Shown piece by piece: positions 25,211-34,375 of a stretch of 64,000 bases of DNA. The notes under the pieces were generated by a model. That model saw only the letters and a program-made list of their open reading frames with translations, had not been told where the DNA came from and searched no databases. Numbering within the stretch: position 1 is the first letter of the stretch; every line of letters starts with the position of its first letter. The stretch comes from VRUE01 sp963788975 (GTDB lineage Bacteria; Actinomycetota; Thermoleophilia; Solirubrobacterales; 70-9). The DNA lies in contig CAWBIJ010000004.1 in assembly GCA_963788975.1 (NCBI GenBank), forward strand, positions 1-64,000. The letters run 5' to 3'. The translations under genes and the position numbers were made by a program.

Positions 25211-26416
25211 TCATGTCGTGTACTCGGCGTTGATGCGGACGTACTCGTATCCGAGGTCGGAGAACCAGAGGTGGGCGCGGTGCTCGCCGCGGTCCAGCCG
25301 CAGGCCGATCTCGGCCTCGGCGACGTCCTCGCCGAGCTCCGCGTTTTCGATCGAGTCGGCGCCGATCTCTTCGAGGTCCTCGCCGGCCAGCGCCATCCCG
25401 GCGGCTTGGGCGATCCGGCCCCAATTGGGGTCACGACCGAAGAGCGCCGTCTTGACCAAGGGTGAGTTGGCGATCGCCCGGGCCACCCGCTCGGCCTCCT
25501 CCTGCGAGGCCGCGCCTTCGACCTCGACCCGTCCGACCCGCGAGGAGCCCTCGCCGTCGGCGACGACCTCTAGCGCCAGTTGGAGTAGCACCGCGTCAAG
25601 CAGCCCTTCGGAGAGTGGCGCCCCGGCGGCGCCGGTCGCCTGAAGCAGGACCGTGTCGTTGGTGCTCATCTGGCCGTCGACCGTGATTCGCTCGAAGGAC
25701 GCGGCCCCGGCAGTGCGCAAGGCCGAGTCGGGATCGAGGACGACGGCGTCGGTCTGGACGAAGCAGAGCAGCGTCGCGAAGCCCGGCTGGATCATCCCGC
25801 CCCCCTTTGCCTGGGCCGAGATGGTGACCTCACCGGCACGCAGCGTGCAGCGCTTTGGCCAGCGGTCGGTGGTCATGATCGCTTCAGAGAAGGCAACACC
25901 GCCTCTCTCCGAGAGGCCCGCGGCCGCGTCGCCGATCCCGCCGAGGACGGCGTCGATCGGCAGCGGCACCCCGATCACCCCGGTCTCGGCCACGGCTACG
26001 GTCTTCGGTGGCAGTCCGAGTTGGGACGCCGCCGCGTCGACCATCGCGACCGCGTCGGCGTAACCCTGCTCGCCCGTCTCCGCGTTCGCGTTGCCGGCGT
26101 TAACCACGGCGGCACGGATCTCCCCTTGCCGGCAGCGGTCGCGGCAGACCCGGACCGGCGCCGCCGAAGAGGCGTTGCGGGTCAGCAGGATCGCGGAGGC
26201 CACCTCGGGCGCGTCGCAGACGACCAACCCAACGTCGGTCTTGCCGCCGCCCTTGAGCCCGCAGTGGGCGGTCCCGGCCCGGAAGCCCGGGGCCAGCGTC
26301 GCCGGGTCGAGCTCCTCGACCCCTGCCGGCGGATCGACCCAGCGCGATTTGAAGAAAGCCATATTCGACCGCCTGCTCCGCTGCGCGTCCGCGGGCGGTC
26401 GGGGCGAATCCGTCAC
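25211..26416 (-). CDS. argJ: Bifunctional ornithine acetyltransferase/NAGS
   Basis: 401 residues from GTG at 26416, which overlaps the argC stop and has GGAGG 8 nt upstream. ArgJ is made as one chain that cuts itself; the cleavage site is in GFATLLCF (A-T bond), with the new N-terminal Thr as nucleophile. It recycles the acetyl group from acetylornithine to glutamate, which makes a separate argA/argE unnecessary. Confidence 0.94.
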   Translation of the reverse strand: MTDSPRPPADAQRSRRSNMAFFKSRWVDPPAGVEELDPATLAPGFRAGTAHCGLKGGGKTDVGLVVCDAPEVASAILLTRNASSAAPVRVCRDRCRQGEIRAAVVNAGNANAETGEQGYADAVAMVDAAASQLGLPPKTVAVAETGVIGVPLPIDAVLGGIGDAAAGLSERGGVAFSEAIMTTDRWPKRCTLRAGEVTISAQAKGGGMIQPGFATLLCFVQTDAVVLDPDSALRTAGAASFERITVDGQMSTNDTVLLQATGAAGAPLSEGLLDAVLLQLALEVVADGEGSSRVGRVEVEGAASQEEAERVARAIANSPLVKTALFGRDPNWGRIAQAAGMALAGEDLEEIGADSIENAELGEDVAEAEIGLRLDRGEHRAHLWFSDLGYEYVRINAEYTT

Positions 26417-27444
26417 GTGAGTCCCTCCGTCTCGTCCAACCCCAGCATCAGGTTGAGGCACTGCACGGCCTGGCCGGAGGCGCCCTTCCAGAGGTTGTCG
26501 ATCGCCGAGAAGGCGAGCACCCTCCCCCGCTCCTCAACCGTCACGTAGACATGGCACTCGTTGGTGTCACGGACATCGCGCAGACCCGGCGGCGCCTCGA
26601 CGAAGTGGACGAAGCGCTCCTCCGCGTAGCGCTCCCGGTAGAGATCCTGGACCTCCTGCTTGGAGATCGGCTCGACCGTCTGCACGTAGCAGCTGGTCAG
26701 CTCACCCTGGTCGAGCGGCAGCAGGTGCGGAACGAAGGTGACCGGAGCGGCGCCGCCCAGCGCCGCCAGCTCCTGCTCGATCTCGGGCCGGTGACGGTGG
26801 CCCTCGGTCTTGTAGGGGAAGGCGTTCTCGTCGATGGTCACGTAGTGCATCGCGTCGCCGCCGCCCCGGCCGGCGCCGGAGACACCCTGCTTGGCGTCGA
26901 TGACGACGTCGGCGAGCAGACCGCGCTCGGCCAGCGGCGCCAGCGCCAGCACGCTCGCGGTCGGGTAGCAGCCGGGCACCGCGACCAGGGCCGCCTCCCG
27001 CAGCTGCTCGCGGTAGAGCTCGGTGAGGCCGTAGACGGCGCCCTCGAGCAGCTCCGGCGCACCGTGCTCGCCGTACCAGCGCTCGTAGGTGGGCAGGTCG
27101 CGCAGCCGGAAGTCGGCGGAGAGGTCGGCGACGATTACCCCCAGCCCGCGCAGGGCGGCGACGGTCGGCGCCGAGGCGCCGTGGGGGTAGGCGACGATCG
27201 CGGCGTCGACGTCCTCGATCCGGTCGAGGTCGAGCTCGGTCAGCTCCAACGGCACCCGGTAGCGCGGGTAGAGCCGGTCGAGGCGGGTGCCGGCGTCGCT
27301 GCGCGAGGTGACGGTGACCAGCTCCAGGTGCGGGTGCCGCCAGACCAGGTGAGCCGCGAGGGCGCCGGTGAACCCGGAGGCGCCGGCGACCAACATCCGC
27401 GCCGCGGGCTTACCGTTGAGTGGTTGGGCGATGTTCTTATTCAC
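26413..27444 (-). CDS. argC: N-acetyl-gamma-glutamyl-phosphate reductase
   Basis: 343 residues from GTG at 27444 (GGAAG 6 nt upstream), overlapping the pheT end. Rossmann motif GASGFTGALAA at 21-31; catalytic Cys C159 in VPGCYPTA; SADFRL near 109. NADPH-dependent reduction in arginine synthesis. Because of the pheT frameshift, an open frame runs from pheT into argC without a stop; this is not a real fusion. Confidence 0.94.
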   Translation of the reverse strand: MNKNIAQPLNGKPAARMLVAGASGFTGALAAHLVWRHPHLELVTVTSRSDAGTRLDRLYPRYRVPLELTELDLDRIEDVDAAIVAYPHGASAPTVAALRGLGVIVADLSADFRLRDLPTYERWYGEHGAPELLEGAVYGLTELYREQLREAALVAVPGCYPTASVLALAPLAERGLLADVVIDAKQGVSGAGRGGGDAMHYVTIDENAFPYKTEGHRHRPEIEQELAALGGAAPVTFVPHLLPLDQGELTSCYVQTVEPISKQEVQDLYRERYAEERFVHFVEAPPGLRDVRDTNECHVYVTVEERGRVLAFSAIDNLWKGASGQAVQCLNLMLGLDETEGLT

Positions 27445-29955
27445 GGAGCTTCCCCCCGATCTTCTCCAGCTCGGCGGCGATCGAGTCGCGCAGGCCGGCG
27501 ACCTCCTCGTCGGTGAGGGTGCGGTCAGCGGCGCGGAACTCAAGCCGCAGCGCCAGGCTCTTGCGGCCCTCACCCAGCTGCTCGCCCTCGTAGAGGTCGA
27601 AGACCTCGGCCGTCCGCAGCAGCTCGCCGCCGCCCGCGAGCACGGCCTCGCGCACTGCGGCCGCCGTGACCGCTTCGTCGACGACGACAGCCAGGTCCTG
27701 GTAGACGCCGGGGAAGGTGGTGAGGTCCTCGAAGGTCTCCCCCCCGCCCTGGACGAGGCGACCAGGGCCTCCAGCTCCAGTTCGAAGGCGACCGCCGCGG
27801 CGATATCCCACTCGCGGCAGATCAGCGGGTGCAGCTCGCCGATCCAACCCGCCGGCGCACCGCCCAGCGCGAAGCGAGCCGAGCGCCCGGGGTGCAGGAA
27901 GGGATCTCCGGAGGGCTCGATGTCGAGAGAGAGCTCGGCGCCGAGCTGGCCGACGAGGGCCTCCAGCACGCCCTTGAGGGCAAAGAAGTCGGTGGTCTCC
28001 GCCTCGCCGCGCCAGGAGGTGGGCGCGAGCGAGCCGATCGCCAGGCAGCCGAGGCGGTGGGGCTCGGCAAACGGCGGCGGCCGATGGCCTGGAAAGTCGC
28101 CTGCCAGAGCACCGACGGGCCGATCGGTCCACTCGGGTTGGTCTTTTAGGCCCGTCGGCGAGAGGGAATCGTCTTTTCGACCCGTCGGCAGGTAGACCCG
28201 GCCCGACTCGAAGAGCGAGATCCGGTCGACCCCCCGCGCGCGGTTGCGCTGGGCGACGTTGAGCAGCGAGCCGAGCAGGGTCGTGCGCATCACCGACTGG
28301 TCCTCGGACAGAGGATTGGAGATGACGACACCCTTGGCGCGCGGATCGCCCCCGGAAATCCGTAGCCGCCCAGGCTCGCCGGGGTCGGTGAAGCTCCAGC
28401 CGACGATTTCGTCGAAGCCGAGGTCCCGCATCGAGTCCTCGGCGCGGCGGCGCAACCGCTGCTCGCGGTTGAGGCCGCCGACCTGGCCGGCGCTCGCCGG
28501 CAGCGTGCTGGGCAGATGCTCGTCGAGGCCGTGGACGCGCGCAACCTCCTCGATCAGGTCGACCTCGCGGGTGACGTCGTAGTGGCGGTCGGGGGGTACC
28601 TCGACCTCGAGGTCCTCGCCGTCAGCCTCGACGTCGAAGCCGAGCCGCTCGAGGTAGGCGACTTGGTCCGCCTGCTCGATCCGCATCCCGAGCAGGCCCT
28701 CGACCCGCTCACCGCGCAGGACGATCCGGTGCGGGCTTGGAATCTCGGCCGCGACGTCGATCGTCCCCGGCACCAGCTCGGCGTCGCAGAGCTCGACCAT
28801 CAGCCGCGAGGCGACCCGCTGCGCCCGCGCACAGAGCCCGGGGTGGAGTTGCTTCTCGAAACGCGAAGAGGCCTCGGAGCGGAGGCCGAGCATGCGCGAG
28901 GTGCGCAGGATGTTGGTCCCGGCCCAGTTGGCCACCTCGAGCAGAACGCTGGTCGTCTCGTCGGAGACCTCGGAGGTCTGACCGCCCATGATTCCGGCAA
29001 TTCCCGAGGGCCCGTTGCTGTCACAGACCAGCACGGTCTCGGCGTCGAAGGCGCGCTCCTCGCCGTCGAGCGTCGTCATCTTCTCGCCCTCGGCTGCGGT
29101 GCGAACCGTCAGCGCCCCGCCGGGCACCTTGTCGAGATCGAAGGCATGCAGCGGCTGCGCGGTCAGCAGCATCACGTAGTTGGTGATGTCTACGACGTTG
29201 TTGATCGGCCGTTGGCCAGCCGCCGTCAGTCGCGCCTGCAGCCAGGGCGGCGAGGGGGCGATCGTGACGTCGGTGAAGACGCGCGCGGTGAAGCGGGGGC
29301 ACAGATCGGGCGCCTCCACCTCGACCGAGGCGTAATCGCCCACCTCGCCCTTGCCCCCGGCCGGGGCGTCCTCCGCCCAGGGCTCAGAGTCGAGCGAAGC
29401 GCCGCTGATCGCGTGCACCTCCCGTGCCACGCCGTAGACGCCGAAGCAGTCGACCCGGTTCGGCGTCACCTCCAGCTCCAGTACCTGCTCGGCGATCGGC
29501 AAGACCTCGGCGAGGGAGGTTCCCGGCGCGAGGCCGTCGTCGTCGAGCACCATGATCCCCGGCGGCCCCTCCCCCAGCTCCAGCTCCGAGGAGGCGCAGA
29601 TCATCCCGGCCGAGCGCACCCCGCGCAGCTTCGCTTCGCCGATCTCGTGCCCCCCCGGCAGCGTCGCGCCAGGGAGCGCCACCGGCACCGTCTGGCCGGC
29701 AGCGACGTTGGGGGCGCCGCAGACGATCGTCCGCTCTCCGTCGCCGGTGTCGACCGTGCAGACGCTTAGCCGGTCGGCTTTGGGGTGCTTCTCCACGGCG
29801 AGCACCCGGCCGACGACGAAGGCCTCGGCGGAAGGCGGGCCGATCGTGCCAACCCGCTCGACCTCGGTGCCGGTCATCGCCAGCCGCTCGGCCAGCTCCT
29901 CGACCGAGGCGCCGGGGTCGCAGTACTCGCGTAGCCACGCGTAGGGGACCTTCAT
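27437..29955 (-). CDS. pheT: Phenylalanyl-tRNA synthetase beta subunit, frame broken once
   Basis: The N-terminal 735 residues lie in one frame from the ATG at 29955 (MKVPYAWLREYCDPG; tRNA-binding domain with GAPNVAAGQTVPVA near 80; B3/B4 and B5 domains). At the run of seven G near 27740-27750 homology moves by one base to the frame that carries GETFEDLTTFPGVYQDLAVVVDE and the C-terminal ferredoxin-fold anticodon domain, ending GGKLRE at 27437. One added base gives 839 residues, the normal length. pheT is essential, so a deletion error in the poly-G run is the most likely cause. ATG overlaps the pheS stop. Confidence 0.9.
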
Positions 29956-31010
29956 GAGAACTGCTCCAGCATCCGCACGTCGTTGTCGAAGAAGCGCCGC
30001 AGGTCGGGAACGCCGTGGCGCAGCATCGCGATCCGCTCCACTCCCATGCCGAAGGCGAAGCCCTGCACCCGCTCGGGGTCATAGCCGTTGCCCTCGACGA
30101 AGCCGAGCACGTTGGGGTCGACCATGCCGGCGCCGCCAACCTCAATCCAGCCGATCCCCTTGCAGAGGTTGCAGCGCCCCCCGTCGCTCAGCTCACCCGC
30201 CCCCTCGCACTGGAAGCAGGAGACGTCGAACTCGACGCTGGGCTCGGTGAAGGGGAAGAAGTGCGGCCGCATCCGCGCCTCGCGGCCACCGCCGAAGATC
30301 GCCCGCAGCATCTCTTCCAAGGTTCCCTGCAGGTCGGCGAGCGTGATCCCCTCGCCGATCGCCAATCCCTCGACCTGGTGGAACATCGGCGTGTGGGTGG
30401 CGTCGGAGTCGCGGCGGTAGACCTTGCCGGGCATGATCGTGAAGATCGGCGGTGGCTGGGCCTCCATCGCCCGCGTCTGCACCGGGGAAGTGTGGGTGCG
30501 GAGGAGAAGCTCCGGATGCGACTGCACGTAGAAGGTGTCCTGGAGCATCCGTGCCGGGTGTCCCGGCGGGTGGTTGAGGGCGGTGAAGTTGTAGTAGTCG
30601 TGCTCGATCTCGGGGCCGTCCGACACCTGGTAGCCGAGGCCGACCATTACGTCCTCGATCTGCCGCGTCGTGCGGGTGATCAGGTGGGTGTGACCGACCG
30701 GGTGAGCCGGGGCACCGGGCAGGGTGACGTCGATCCTGTCGCCGGCCAGCCGCGACTCCAGCTCGCTCGAGTCGAGATTGGCGGCGCGCCGCTCGAGCAG
30801 CGCCTCCAACGCCTGGCGCGCCTGGTTGGCGCTGGCGCCGACCTGACCCCGTTCCTCGGCCGGCAACTCGCCGACCCCGCGCAGGATCGAGGTCAGCTCG
30901 GACTTGCGGCCGAGGTAGTTGACCCGCAGCTCCTCCAGCTCCGCCGTGCCCGCAGCGGACTCGATCGCCGCCTCGGCCTCAGCCTGGATCTGAGCGATTC
31001 GCTCAAGCAT
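29952..31010 (-). CDS. pheS: Phenylalanyl-tRNA synthetase alpha subunit
   Basis: 352 residues. N-terminal coiled coil (1-85) that contacts tRNA; class II catalytic core with HPARMLQDTFYV near 151, motif 2 around VYRRDSDATHTPMFHQ at 197-212, and motif 3 FGMGVERIAML near 325. A four-cysteine zinc-like knuckle (C265, C268, C280, C283) is kept. It overlaps the upstream TrmH gene by 8 nt. Confidence 0.96.
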   Translation of the reverse strand: MLERIAQIQAEAEAAIESAAGTAELEELRVNYLGRKSELTSILRGVGELPAEERGQVGASANQARQALEALLERRAANLDSSELESRLAGDRIDVTLPGAPAHPVGHTHLITRTTRQIEDVMVGLGYQVSDGPEIEHDYYNFTALNHPPGHPARMLQDTFYVQSHPELLLRTHTSPVQTRAMEAQPPPIFTIMPGKVYRRDSDATHTPMFHQVEGLAIGEGITLADLQGTLEEMLRAIFGGGREARMRPHFFPFTEPSVEFDVSCFQCEGAGELSDGGRCNLCKGIGWIEVGGAGMVDPNVLGFVEGNGYDPERVQGFAFGMGVERIAMLRHGVPDLRRFFDNDVRMLEQFS

Positions 31011-31722
31011 CTGGCTCAGCCTCCGGCATGGCGGGCGACGATATCCGCTCGGCGGCTATCGCCGCCGCGGCGGCGACGTTGAGCGACTCGGCGCCGCCGG
31101 CCTGCAAGGGAATGGTCACCTCGGTCTCGCAGGCGTCGAGCACCTGCTCGGGCAACCCCGCCCGCTCGGCGCCGAGGCAGACCGTCGCGACGGAGCCAAG
31201 CGCAGCCAACCCGGTGCCGCCGTGGGCGACGAGAGCCGCGCGCGGGCCGGGAGTCTTCGCAACCTCTCCCCGCAGGGGCGGCCGGGCGAAGATCGAGCCC
31301 ATGCTGGCCCGCACCGCCTTCGGCGAGAAGGGATCGGCGCAGTCCGGGCCCAGCACGACGATGCCGTCGAGCAGCGCGTGCGCGGTGCGGACGATCGTGC
31401 CCACGTTGCCTGGGTCGCCAACCCCGTGCAAATAGAGACAGGGCGACTGCGACGCCTCTGCCCAGCGCTGCGGCCAAACCGCGATTGCCCGCGTCCCCGA
31501 GCCCAAAGCCGAGACCGAGGCGAGCAACTCCGCCTCGACCTCCTCGCCGCCGAGGCCGCTGCCGGCGGCGGTGAGGAGGAAGTGCGGCTCTGCCCCGGCG
31601 GCCAGCCCCGCCTCGACCAGATCCTCGCCCTCGCTGACGAAGAGGCCCTCGCGCTCGCGGTGCTTGCGCTCACGCAGCTTGCGGACCAGCTTCAGCTTCT
31701 CGTTGTGGGAACTCTCGATCAT
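31003..31722 (-). CDS. TrmH/SpoU-family RNA 2'-O-methyltransferase
   Basis: 239 residues. An N-terminal substrate-binding part (KLKLVRKLRERKHREREGLFVSEGEDLVE) precedes the SPOUT knot: HGVGDPGNVGTIVRTA, LGPDCADPFSPKAVRASMGSIF and IPLQAGGAESLNVAAAAAI. It would methylate a ribose in rRNA or tRNA with S-adenosylmethionine; rRNA is likelier given neighbouring ribosomal genes. It is the first gene of the phe-arg run. Confidence 0.9.
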   Translation of the reverse strand: MIESSHNEKLKLVRKLRERKHREREGLFVSEGEDLVEAGLAAGAEPHFLLTAAGSGLGGEEVEAELLASVSALGSGTRAIAVWPQRWAEASQSPCLYLHGVGDPGNVGTIVRTAHALLDGIVVLGPDCADPFSPKAVRASMGSIFARPPLRGEVAKTPGPRAALVAHGGTGLAALGSVATVCLGAERAGLPEQVLDACETEVTIPLQAGGAESLNVAAAAAIAAERISSPAMPEAEPDA

Positions 31723-31782
31723 CGGTGGCTCTGTGTCTCTGGAGTGTGTTCTTTCTTGTCAGCGGTTTCTTCTCCTGGAACG

Positions 31783-31809
31783 AAAAAGCGGGCCGTTTTC
31801 ACGACCCGC
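31783..31809 (-). terminator. Intrinsic terminator after rplT
   Basis: On the minus strand GCGGGTCGT pairs with ACGGCCCGC around a GAAA loop (one G-T wobble) and is followed by TTTTT. It lies 27 nt past the rplT stop, separating rplT from the TrmH-pheS unit. Confidence 0.8.
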
Positions 31810-31835
31810 CCGGGAAAGTGGAGTGTGGGTTGCGG

Positions 31836-32195
31836 CTAGGCGGCCGCACCCTCCCGGGCGAGCTCCACAAATCGGCGAAAGGCATCGCGGTCGGAGACCG
31901 CGATCTCGGCCAGCATCTTGCGGTTGACCTCGACCCCGGCTTTGTCGAGGCCGTGGATCAGTTCCGAGTAGCTCATGCCCTCGAGCCGCGCGGCGGCGTT
32001 GATCCGGGTAATCCAGAGACGACGGAACTCGCGCTTGCGGTTGCGCCTGTCCCTGTACGCGTACATCCCCGACCGCTGCACCTGCTCTTTGGCGAAGCGG
32101 TAGGAGGAGTGCTTGCGACCGAAATAGCCCTTCGCTTCCTTGAGGACTTTGCGGCGCTTCTTGCGCGCGTGGACTGAGCGCTTGACCCGGCTCAC
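31836..32195 (-). CDS. rplT: 50S ribosomal protein L20
   Basis: 119 residues, the usual L20 length, opening SRVKRSVHARKKRRK and with the conserved RRLWITRINAAAR segment. It binds 23S rRNA early in 50S assembly. GTG start overlaps the rpmI stop (GTGA), with GGAGG upstream. In many bacteria L20 also represses its own operon; no leader pseudoknot is evident in the 74-bp region upstream of rpmI. Confidence 0.97.
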   Translation of the reverse strand: MSRVKRSVHARKKRRKVLKEAKGYFGRKHSSYRFAKEQVQRSGMYAYRDRRNRKREFRRLWITRINAAARLEGMSYSELIHGLDKAGVEVNRKMLAEIAVSDRDAFRRFVELAREGAAA

Positions 32196-32392
32196 TTGCC
32201 GCCTCCGAGCAGGTGCCGCACCCGCGGCGCATCCGCCGGAGAGATCTCCACCGGCCGCGCCATCCGCCGCTTCCGCTTCGGCGACTTCTTCTCCAGGATG
32301 TGGCTGGAGTTGGCGCGCCGGCCACGCAGCTTGCCGGTGGCGGTCTTGCGGAAGCGCTTCTTGGCGCCGGAATGGGTCTTCATCTTCGGCAT
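32192..32392 (-). CDS. rpmI: 50S ribosomal protein L35
   Basis: 66 residues, opening PKMKTHSGAKKRFRKTATGKL, diagnostic for L35. It is cotranscribed with rplT. infC, which commonly precedes rpmI, lies 1.1 kb away on the same strand, with wecB between them on the opposite strand. Confidence 0.97.
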   Translation of the reverse strand: MPKMKTHSGAKKRFRKTATGKLRGRRANSSHILEKKSPKRKRRMARPVEISPADAPRVRHLLGGGK

Positions 32393-32466
32393 CGGGACGC
32401 GTATTGAAGCAGAAGCACGGGCATGCCTGGGGCCGGTGCCGCCTGCGCAGGTACGCTGGCGCCGCG

Positions 32467-33543
32467 ATGCGGATCGTCTACGTGGTCGGGACGCGGCCTA
32501 ACTTCGTCAAGACGGCGCCGGTGATCGGGGCGCTGCGCGCTCGCCTGCCGCAGGGACGGCACACGATCGTCCACACCGGCCAGCACTACGACCGCCTGAT
32601 GTCAGACGTCTTCCTCGAGGAGCTGGGAGTGCCGGCTCCCGACCACATGCTCGAGGTCGGCTCGGGCAGCCACGCGCAGCAGACGGCGCGAGTGATGGAG
32701 CGGCTGGAGCCGGTACTGCACGACGAGCGACCCGACCTGGTGATGGTGCCCGGCGACGTCAACTCGACCCTGGCGGCGGCCCTGACCGCGGCCAAGCTAC
32801 AAATCCCCGTCGCCCACATCGAGTCGGGGCTGCGCAGCTTCGACCGCACGATGCCCGAGGAGCTGAACCGGATCGTCGCCGACGAGATCGCCGAGCACCT
32901 CTTCCTGCACAGCGACGAGGCGGTCGAGAACCTGCGCCGGGAGGGCGTCGCCGAGGAGCGCATGCACTTCGTCGGCAACACGATAATCGACACCCTGGTC
33001 GCTCTCGAGGAGCGCTTCCGCTCCGCCGGCGCCGCGGCCGGTCTCGGCGTCGAGCCGGGCAAGTTCGTTCTCGTCACCCTGCACCGCCCCGCCCTCGTCG
33101 ACGGGCCGCTGCTACCCGAGACGGTCGCGCAACTCGCTGCGCTGGCCCGTGAGATGCCGGTCGTCTTCCCGGTTCACCCCCGCACCCGCAAGGAGATGGA
33201 GAGGCTGGAGGCCGACCACCCAGGCCTGCTGCTCTCCGAGCCGCTCGGCTACATCGACTTTCTCTCGCTGCTCGCCGATGCGGGCGCAGTCCTCACCGAC
33301 TCCGGCGGCATCCAGGAGGAGACGACCTACCTCGGCGTCCCCTGCTTCACCCTGCGCGACAACACCGAGCGCCCGGTGACGATCCGCGCCGGCACCAACA
33401 CCCTGCTCGGCCTCGATCCGGCAGCGATCGCCGGCATCCCGACGGCCTTGGCAGAGCGTCCCGCAGCTCCCTCCGAGCCCCCGCCCCTATGGGACGGCCA
33501 AGCCTCGGAGCGAATCGCCGACGTGCTGGCAGGTAAAGGTTAA
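32467..33543 (+). CDS. wecB: UDP-N-acetylglucosamine 2-epimerase
   Basis: 358 residues from the ATG at 32467; the open frame reaches back to 32140 but that part overlies rpmI. GT-B fold: RIVYVVGTRPNFVK at the start, PVAHIESGLRSFDRTMPEE near 117 and LTDSGGIQEE near 277. It makes UDP-ManNAc for cell-envelope polysaccharide. The last bases overlap the infC stop (convergent). It is the only plus-strand gene within the translation gene block. Confidence 0.95.
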   Translation: MRIVYVVGTRPNFVKTAPVIGALRARLPQGRHTIVHTGQHYDRLMSDVFLEELGVPAPDHMLEVGSGSHAQQTARVMERLEPVLHDERPDLVMVPGDVNSTLAAALTAAKLQIPVAHIESGLRSFDRTMPEELNRIVADEIAEHLFLHSDEAVENLRREGVAEERMHFVGNTIIDTLVALEERFRSAGAAAGLGVEPGKFVLVTLHRPALVDGPLLPETVAQLAALAREMPVVFPVHPRTRKEMERLEADHPGLLLSEPLGYIDFLSLLADAGAVLTDSGGIQEETTYLGVPCFTLRDNTERPVTIRAGTNTLLGLDPAAIAGIPTALAERPAAPSEPPPLWDGQASERIADVLAGKG

Positions 33544-34283
33544 GCCGCAGCCGCGTCGTCGTCGGCCGGTTTCTCGTCAGCCGGCTCCTGCACTGCGTCC
33601 GTCGGCTCCTCAACCGCAGCGGTTGGCTCCTGCGCCGCGTCGGCTGACTCCTCCGCCGCAGCTTTCTCCGCGGGCTCCTGCGCTGCCTCGACCGGCTCTC
33701 CGGCCTCTGCTTTGTCCGCGGCAACCTCCCTGGCGACCTCTTTGCCCGGCGCCAGCATCATGCTCATGTTGCGGCCTTCCTGGAGCGGCGCTGACTCGAT
33801 CACGGCAAGCCCGTCGAGGTCCTCGAAGAGGCGCTGCAGCAGTGCCCTGCCGCGCTCCGGGTGCGCCTGCTCGCGGCCGCGGAACATGATCGTGATCTTG
33901 ACCTTGTCCTGGTGGCGCAGGAAGCGCTCGACGTGGCCCTTCTTGGTCTCGTAGTCGTGGTTGGCGATCTTCGGGCGCAGCTTGATCTCGCGCACGTTTA
34001 CCTGCTGCTGATGCTTGCGGGCCGCCTTCTGCTTCTGCTCCTGCTCGTACTTGTACTTCGAGTAGTCGAGCAGGCGGGTGACCGGCGGCTTCGCGTTGGG
34101 CGCGACCTCGACCAGGTCGAGGTCGGCCTCGCGGGCGCGTTTCAGCGCCTCAGCGGTCTCGACAATCCCGAGCTGCTCGCCCTCGGCACCGATCAAGCGC
34201 ACCTCGCGGACGCGGATGCGGTCGTTGATGCGCGTGGTATCGCGCTCAGGGGGACGCCGATCGAACCTGCGCGGGACCGGCAC
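33540..34283 (-). CDS. infC: Translation initiation factor IF-3 with acidic C-terminal extension
   Basis: 247 residues. The IF3-N domain (INDRIRVREVRLIG...) and IF3-C domain (VNVREIKLRPKIANHDYETKK... GRNMSMMLAPG) cover about 1-175. The last 70 residues are a low-complexity Ala/Glu/Pro tail with repeats such as QEPADE/EEPTDAVQEP; typical IF3 ends near 180. GTG start at 34283. IF3 blocks premature 50S joining and checks the start codon. It follows thrS, as in other bacteria. Confidence 0.95.
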   Translation of the reverse strand: MPVPRRFDRRPPERDTTRINDRIRVREVRLIGAEGEQLGIVETAEALKRAREADLDLVEVAPNAKPPVTRLLDYSKYKYEQEQKQKAARKHQQQVNVREIKLRPKIANHDYETKKGHVERFLRHQDKVKITIMFRGREQAHPERGRALLQRLFEDLDGLAVIESAPLQEGRNMSMMLAPGKEVAREVAADKAEAGEPVEAAQEPAEKAAAEESADAAQEPTAAVEEPTDAVQEPADEKPADDDAAAA

Positions 34284-34375
34284 TATCTAAGCGTGAGGTG
34301 GGACTTCAAGCGGACGAGAGATGGGGAGGCTGGCACGGGACGCTCAGCGGCGCGGGGTCTGTGTCGTGCCTGCGA

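Noticed and set aside
26413..29955. Apparent 1180-aa pheT-argC fusion
   Set aside because: Produced by the one-base gap at the poly-G run; pheT has its own C-terminus and stop in the next frame and argC has its own ribosome site.
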